Of a stretch of 10,136 nucleotides of DNA, positions 6,405 to 10,136 are shown piece by piece (position 1 is the first letter of the stretch; each line of letters opens with the position of its first letter). Source of the stretch: an uncultured Dorea sp. Lineage in GTDB: Bacteria; Bacillota; Clostridia; Lachnospirales; Lachnospiraceae. Made by a program: the position numbers and the translations under genes. The notes under the pieces are model-generated. The model ran no database searches, had not been told where the DNA came from, and worked only from the letters and a program-made list of their open reading frames with translations. The stretch lies in contig CAKRAT010000070.1 in the NCBI GenBank assembly GCA_934295165.1, positions 1 through 10,136 of the forward strand, given 5' to 3'.

Positions 6405-6616
6405 GGAATAAAACTACAAGGTCCCAGCCTGTGCTGACTCCAACATGGGGAAATTCTAAAGCAAAAAAGTTGACCTAAAAACGAGCTCACAAAAAATCCA
6501 AACTCGACATTCGTCTCAAACAGTGAATTTTTTGTGAGCAAACGGTCAACTTTTTTACTTAAGAATTACCAACCATGAGTCCGTATGCACAGGCTGGGAC
6601 CTTGTAGTTTTATTCC
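6405..6616. mobile_element. 212-bp fold-back (MITE-like) element with perfect 30-bp terminal inverted repeats
   Basis: The ends, 6405-6434 and 6587-6616, are perfect 30-bp inverted complements, beginning GGAATAAAACTACAAGG and ending with its complement. Inside are two further perfect 13-bp pairs: 6463-6475 with 6544-6556 (AAAAAAGTTGACC type) and 6485-6497 with 6527-6539 (GCTCACAAAAAAT type). The stretches between them are partly complementary. The whole element folds back on itself with arms of about 90 nt and a 29-nt centre (6498-6526). It contains no credible gene. This fits a non-autonomous miniature transposable element of the fold-back kind. I see no convincing target-site duplication at the edges (left flank ends GACC, right flank starts TGAG). 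The alternative is a transcribed long hairpin RNA at the end of the ADH-ALDH operon, where it could also act as transcript end or stabiliser. Confidence 0.6.
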
Positions 6617-6646
6617 TGAGGTTTTCGCATGCCATAATAATTAAAC

Positions 6647-6747
6647 AGAGGAACCGTAACCGTTGTGATACCGGAAGTATACGAAAAAGCCGGAAAATCA
6701 ATGGTTTCACCACAACTTCCCGGCTACACAACGGTTACAATCCCTCT
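6647..6747. repeat. Second imperfect fold-back hairpin, about 101 bp
   Basis: The outer arms pair in register: AGAGG (6647-6651) with CCTCT (6743-6747), and the perfect 12-bp pair GTAACCGTTGTG (6656-6667) with 6727-6738. Farther in, CCGGAAGT (6671-6678) pairs with ACTTCC-c-GG (6715-6723). Alternatively AGCCGG (6688-6693) pairs with CCGGCT (6720-6725), and these two inner stems exclude each other. No open reading frame is present. It starts 30 bp after the first fold-back element and shares no obvious sequence with it. It may be a second small mobile remnant or a structured RNA. Confidence 0.5.
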
Positions 6748-6962
6748 ATTGAATTCATTATCATTGGCCAACCAAGTCTTTCTCATGGACCGGGATAAGC
6801 CACGATGATGAACTAAATAGTCTTCTGATATTTTCCAGTACATCGGCTTCAAATTGAAAATTTCAAGACACAGGCATTAGATACTATCCGGTACGGTCAG
6901 CTGATCCATTCCGATGCCCGCCTGTATATTTATCAGGATTATATCCTTACGAATGCATGGCG
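6748..6962 (+). other. Non-coding stretch with a possible degraded coding scrap
   Basis: No intact gene is present. One plus-strand frame has stops at 6799-6801, 6814-6816 and 6826-6828, then stays open from 6829 through the neighbouring terminator. Its part up to about 6962 translates into fairly protein-like sequence (FKTQALDTIRYGQLIHSDAR, then LYIYQDYILTNAW). There is no start codon with a ribosome binding site and no recognised family. It may be the decayed 3' end of a gene disrupted near the fold-back elements, or a chance open frame. Confidence 0.25.
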
Positions 6963-6996
6963 AAAAAATGCGCAGCAGACAACTCATCTGCTACGC
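6963..6996 (-). terminator. Rho-independent terminator of the P-type ATPase gene
   Basis: Read on the minus strand, a 10-bp stem (GCGTAGCAGA with TCTGCTGCGC, one G-T pair) encloses a 7-nt loop. An A and then six T follow. It begins 15 bp beyond the stop codon of the P-type ATPase gene. On the plus strand there is no T-run, so it acts only in the minus direction. Confidence 0.85.
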
Positions 6997-7011
6997 ATAA
7001 ATGTTACATAC

Positions 7012-9450
7012 TTATTCCTCTCTATGCCGGATCTTTCTGTATAATTTCCGCAGTCCCTTTACCAGAAGTGTCAGATACCGAAGTACTGCTTCTGTAGCGA
7101 TTGAGAAGATAACGAACAACATGATGCACTTCGTCGACATTCCCGTAATCGCAAATAATTTCGGCAGGAAGATGATGCACAGGATACATCCGGCCAGACA
7201 TCCGCCCCATACTGTACCGCGGAAGATATTAACCGGTTTACAGATATTGAACAGGATGATGAATCCTACGATCAGAAGCAACATCGTTGCCGCTGTCGAG
7301 ATATCTGTAGAATTTACTCCAAATGTCTTACCGAACACAACCAGTGCCCCGACCATCAATACATCAGTCAGACCTGCAGGCAGTGCCTTCAGAAATACAT
7401 TGGTCAGGAAGTGCCCCTGTATTCTTTCTTTATTCGGCTGGAATGCCATGAAGAATCCCGGTACTCCGATCGTGAACATACTGATCAGCGATATCTGGGA
7501 TGGTTCCAGTGGATAGGTGATCATCAACACTACGGAGAATAAGGACAACAGGAACGAGAAGATATTCTTCACCAGGAACAGGCTGGCTGAACGCTGGATG
7601 TTATTGACAACTCTTCTTCCTTCCATCACTACCGACGGCATACATGCAAAGTTGGATTCCAGTAATACGACCTGCGAAGCCTGTACTGCCGCATCACTTC
7701 CGGATGCCATGGCAACACTGCAGTCGGCATCTTTCAGTGCGAGTACGTCGTTGACACCGTCTCCGGTCATCGCTACTGTCTTGCCCTGGTCTTTCAGCGC
7801 ATGTACGAACTGCCGCTTCTGATCCGGTGTTACACGTCCGAATACAGTATAATTGGCAACTGCATCCGCAACTTCTGCATCTGTATGAAGTGTTGCTGCA
7901 TCGATATAACGGTCCGCATTTGCAATACCTGCTTCTTTTGCCACTTCAGATACGGTCAGCGGATTATCTCCGGATATGACCTTCACTTCCACGCCCTGTT
8001 CAGCAAAGTACGCAAATGTCTCCGATGCTTCTTTTCGGATTGGATTGGCAAGGAGTACGTAACCCAGCGGCGTTACTTTGCCGGTCAGTGCCTTTCCATC
8101 CAGTTCCCCGTCATAAGAACCGAATACCAGTACACGGTTTCCTTTTCCTGCATAGACTTCTATCTCTTCTTTATATTCTTCAAAATCATCTCTCAGTACG
8201 AATTCCGGTGCTCCAAGTACATGCACTTCATCTTTATATGTGACTCCGCTGTATTTGGTTGCAGAGGTAAATGGAGTGACAGCCCCGGCGGTCTTTCCGG
8301 TTCCTTCTTTGAAATATTCTTTTAACGCTTCCATCGTGATATTGTCACTGCTCATTGCTTTTGCAAAATCACCGAGCATCTTCGGAAGCTCCGGCATCTC
8401 GTCTTTTTTATAATTGGCTGTCGGAACCACATCTTTTACACTCATGGATGTCTCTGTGATCGTACCCGTCTTGTCCACACAGAGTACATTGACTCTTGCA
8501 AGTGTCTCGATACTCTTCATATCATGAAGCAGTACATTCTGTTTTGCCAGACGCATTGCACTGACTGCCATTGCCACACTTGCCAGAAGGTATAAGCCTT
8601 CCGGAATCATACCGATCACGGCTGCTACCATCGATGTGACACTGCTGCGGAACGGATCTCCATTAAAGAAGAAACTCTGCACGAACAGAACAATTCCGAT
8701 TGGGATCAGTGCGATACCGACGAATTTTACCAGTTTGTCAAGGGAACGGATCATCTCAGACTGTTCACCCTTCTGCATTGCTTTCGCTTCCAGTGTCAGT
8801 TTGGAAATATAAGAATCCACTCCGACTGCATCCAGTCTCGCATGACACTCTCCTGCCACAATAAAGCTTCCTGACATCAGACGATCTCCCGGATTCTTCG
8901 TGATCTCATCCGATTCTCCTGTCAGGAGGGATTCATTGACCTGTACGCTTCCATGTACCACTTCCGCATCTGCACAGACCTGATTTCCTGCTTTGAAAAT
9001 CACGATATCATCCAGTACCAGACTCTCGGAATTCACCCGTGAAGTCTTCCCGTCTCTTACCACCATTGCATGCGGTGCATTCAGCATATTCAACTTTTCC
9101 AGTGTCTTTTTGGAACGGATCTCCTGCACGATACCGATCAGTGTATTAAAGATGATGACCGGCAGGAATGTCAGGTTACGGAATGATCCTACAATCGTCA
9201 GAAGGATTGCCAGGACCAAAAAGATCAGATTGAAATATGTGAATACATTTTCCTTAATAATCTCTTCCGTTGTCTGGGCCGGCGGATCGACTGGCAGATT
9301 GCTCCAGCCGTCACGCTTATGTTCTTCTACCTGCGCTGTCGTCAGGCCTTCCTCATAATCCGGCTCATATCTGGTTGTCGGTGTTCTTTCTATCTCATAA
9401 TCACAGGCTTCTTCCTGTAGTTTTCGTTTTCGCCTGTCTTTTGTCTGCAT
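7012..9450 (-). CDS. P-type cation-transporting ATPase (CtpE/Exp7-like, ion uncertain)
   Basis: An ATP-driven cation pump of the plasma membrane, 812 residues. ATG 9450 is chosen over 9474 because AAGGAGG lies 6 nt upstream of it. Numbered from 9450: the actuator motif TGES is at 177-180, membrane helix 4 carries MIPEGLYLL (282-289), the phosphorylated Asp is D326 in CVDKTGTITE, nucleotide binding is by KGNRVLVFG (about 436), and the hinge has SGDNPLT and TGDGVND (562-568). Hydrophobic pairs occur before the actuator (about 70-108), around 244-300, and as a C-terminal set from about 620 to 795. There is no N-terminal heavy-metal domain and no CPC motif, so it is not a copper/cadmium pump. The general shape and the PEGL helix recall the CtpE/Exp7 group, of which mycobacterial CtpE is linked to calcium; the ion here is inferred only. 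The gene stands alone, with its own terminator. Confidence 0.92.
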   Translation of the reverse strand: MQTKDRRKRKLQEEACDYEIERTPTTRYEPDYEEGLTTAQVEEHKRDGWSNLPVDPPAQTTEEIIKENVFTYFNLIFLVLAILLTIVGSFRNLTFLPVIIFNTLIGIVQEIRSKKTLEKLNMLNAPHAMVVRDGKTSRVNSESLVLDDIVIFKAGNQVCADAEVVHGSVQVNESLLTGESDEITKNPGDRLMSGSFIVAGECHARLDAVGVDSYISKLTLEAKAMQKGEQSEMIRSLDKLVKFVGIALIPIGIVLFVQSFFFNGDPFRSSVTSMVAAVIGMIPEGLYLLASVAMAVSAMRLAKQNVLLHDMKSIETLARVNVLCVDKTGTITETSMSVKDVVPTANYKKDEMPELPKMLGDFAKAMSSDNITMEALKEYFKEGTGKTAGAVTPFTSATKYSGVTYKDEVHVLGAPEFVLRDDFEEYKEEIEVYAGKGNRVLVFGSYDGELDGKALTGKVTPLGYVLLANPIRKEASETFAYFAEQGVEVKVISGDNPLTVSEVAKEAGIANADRYIDAATLHTDAEVADAVANYTVFGRVTPDQKRQFVHALKDQGKTVAMTGDGVNDVLALKDADCSVAMASGSDAAVQASQVVLLESNFACMPSVVMEGRRVVNNIQRSASLFLVKNIFSFLLSLFSVVLMITYPLEPSQISLISMFTIGVPGFFMAFQPNKERIQGHFLTNVFLKALPAGLTDVLMVGALVVFGKTFGVNSTDISTAATMLLLIVGFIILFNICKPVNIFRGTVWGGCLAGCILCIIFLPKLFAITGMSTKCIMLFVIFSIATEAVLRYLTLLVKGLRKLYRKIRHREE

Positions 9451-9467
9451 AGAATTCCTCCTTGTTG

Positions 9468-9482
9468 GCTGCATTCTGCAGC
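9468..9482 (-). repeat. Small perfect inverted repeat in the P-type ATPase leader
   Basis: GCTGCA and TGCAGC surround a 3-nt centre, just 5 bp upstream of the AAGGAGG site (9457-9463) of the ATPase gene. It would form a small 6-bp hairpin in the mRNA next to the ribosome binding site, or could be a protein-binding site. It also explains why the upstream ATG at 9474, which lies inside the hairpin, is an unlikely start. Confidence 0.35.
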
Positions 9483-9513
9483 TACATTCTGATTTTATCT
9501 ATCATTTGTATTT

Positions 9514-9519
9514 AGTATA
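9514..9519 (-). promoter_or_regulatory. Putative -10 box for the P-type ATPase gene
   Basis: TATACT on the minus strand lies about 64 bp upstream of the preferred start. No good -35 box stands at 16-18 bp. The surrounding 9475-9660 stretch is AT-rich and otherwise shows no gene. Confidence 0.3.
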
Positions 9520-9662
9520 CACCAAAATATGCCAATATTGTATTAACACTTTATGAATTCTGTATGTAATTTTGTTAAGCTACTATGACTCTTTCTTCCT
9601 GTAATCCCTTATAAAATTTACTGCCAGCACTTTTTTCTATAATTTTTTTTCCAAATATTTGA

Positions 9663-9708
9663 AGCAAAAATGCAGTTCACTTTTTTCATACGTAAACTGC
9701 ATCTTGCT
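9663..9708 (-). terminator. Rho-independent terminator of the RNase H gene
   Basis: On the minus strand an 8-bp perfect stem (ATGCAGTT with AACTGCAT; 9695-9702 and 9670-9677) is extended inward by two pairs after one mismatch. A T-run (9666-9670 on the opposite strand) follows directly. An outer AGCAA/TTGCT pair could lengthen the stem. It lies 26 bp beyond the RNase H stop codon. There is no T-run in the plus direction. Confidence 0.7.
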
Positions 9709-9734
9709 CCTATATACTCATCCTGTATATTTTC

Positions 9735-10136
9735 CTATATACTTACATTTTCATCCGTGCGAAGCAGTGCATTTTTCGCAAGCTGGTCTGCTTCTTCGTT
9801 ATAATGATTTCCCGTATGCGCTGCGACTTTGCAGAAAGATATCTTTATCTGCTTTGCTGCTTCCTGCATATATGCCGCATATTTGCTGGTAAGCGGTGTC
9901 TTTGCCCGCCACACACCGGTTACCCATTTTTCTACACCCTCGTAATCATAGCGGATCTCTACCGACTGATAGTCATGTTCTTTTGCCCATTGTACCGCAT
10001 TCATCGCACCAAGCATCTCTCCTGCAACGTTCCGAATCTTTACGCCTTCCGGATCACAACCGCTTCCGGATTTTCTGAATTCTTCTCCGTCCGGTGTCAG
10101 GATCACACAGCCAAATGCATATCTTCCGATGCTTTT
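9735..10136 (-). CDS. rnhA: Ribonuclease H family protein (N-terminus outside window)
   Basis: Degrades the RNA strand of RNA-DNA hybrids in the cytoplasm. The frame stays open to the window edge, so the 133 residues seen are the C-terminal portion. The GTG at 10106 is internal: KSIGRYAFGCVILTPDGEEF is continuous RNase H beta-sheet sequence. Catalytic landmarks are visible: Glu in RNVAGEMLGA, Asp in IRYDYEGVEKWVTG, and the final AAHTGNHYNEEADQLAKNA with the conserved His and the last Asp. The first catalytic Asp (the DGS strand) must lie beyond position 10136. The wording (RNVAGE, YDYEG) is that of the clostridial RNase H group, which often has an N-terminal viroplasmin-like hybrid-binding domain; whether this one does cannot be seen. 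A short tail (LLRTDENVSI) follows the domain. Confidence 0.93.
   Translation of the reverse strand, partial: KSIGRYAFGCVILTPDGEEFRKSGSGCDPEGVKIRNVAGEMLGAMNAVQWAKEHDYQSVEIRYDYEGVEKWVTGVWRAKTPLTSKYAAYMQEAAKQIKISFCKVAAHTGNHYNEEADQLAKNALLRTDENVSI

Noticed and set aside
6359..6541. 60-codon minus-strand frame across the fold-back element
   Set aside because: It results from the inverted repeats, has no ribosome binding site and no protein-like domain.
6839..6861. Short AT-rich palindromic motif (TTCAAATTGAA, TTGAAAATTTCAA)
   Set aside because: Low-complexity A/T palindromes of this size are expected by chance in such DNA, and no gene starts nearby.
7801..8325. 174-codon plus-strand open frame inside the P-type ATPase gene
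   Set aside because: Antisense shadow of a complete ATPase, with cysteine-rich and phenylalanine-rich unnatural composition.

Overview
The window looks like chromosome of a gut-type Lachnospiraceae (Firmicutes, Clostridia). The grounds are strong GGAGG ribosome binding sites, moderate GC with AT-rich intergenic DNA, and the gene families present: LrgA/LrgB, a cytidylate-kinase-2-like protein, an Fe-alcohol dehydrogenase, a CtpE/Exp7-like P-type ATPase and a clostridial-type RNase H. The genus cannot be fixed from sequence alone. Most of the window is ordinary housekeeping and accessory metabolism. The more notable signals are regulatory DNA and a fold-back element.

Layout. (1) Positions 1-350, minus strand: the N-terminal part of an ABC-transporter ATPase of the MacB/LolD/FtsE type, cut by the window edge. 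A perfect 11-bp tandem repeat upstream looks like a response-regulator site. (2) Positions 564-2306, plus strand: an extended -10 promoter, then lrgA, lrgB and a cytidylate-kinase-like gene, tightly packed and probably one operon. LrgAB-type proteins in other bacteria carry pyruvate or related small acids, or modulate murein hydrolase activity. (3) Positions 2375-2671, plus strand: a small unidentified protein. (4) Positions 2708-6367: a MerR-type regulator on the minus strand, divergent from an iron-containing alcohol dehydrogenase and an overlapping aldehyde dehydrogenase on the plus strand. The gap between them holds a textbook MerR-type promoter: TTGACA, a 19-bp spacer containing a 15-bp dyad, then TATTCT. 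This suggests the MerR protein controls an alcohol/aldehyde oxidoreduction operon.

(5) Positions 6368-7011: a 644-bp non-coding stretch. It holds a 212-bp fold-back (MITE-like) element with perfect 30-bp terminal inverted repeats, a second imperfect hairpin of about 101 bp, a possible degraded coding scrap, and the terminator of the next gene. (6) Positions 7012-9450, minus strand: a complete P-type cation ATPase. (7) Positions 9735-10136, minus strand: the C-terminal two thirds or so of an RNase H, with its own terminator, running off the window edge.

I saw no rRNA, tRNA, CRISPR array or intact transposase gene. No clearly new multi-gene system is evident. The best candidates for follow-up are the fold-back element with its neighbouring hairpin, and the MerR-ADH-ALDH switch.
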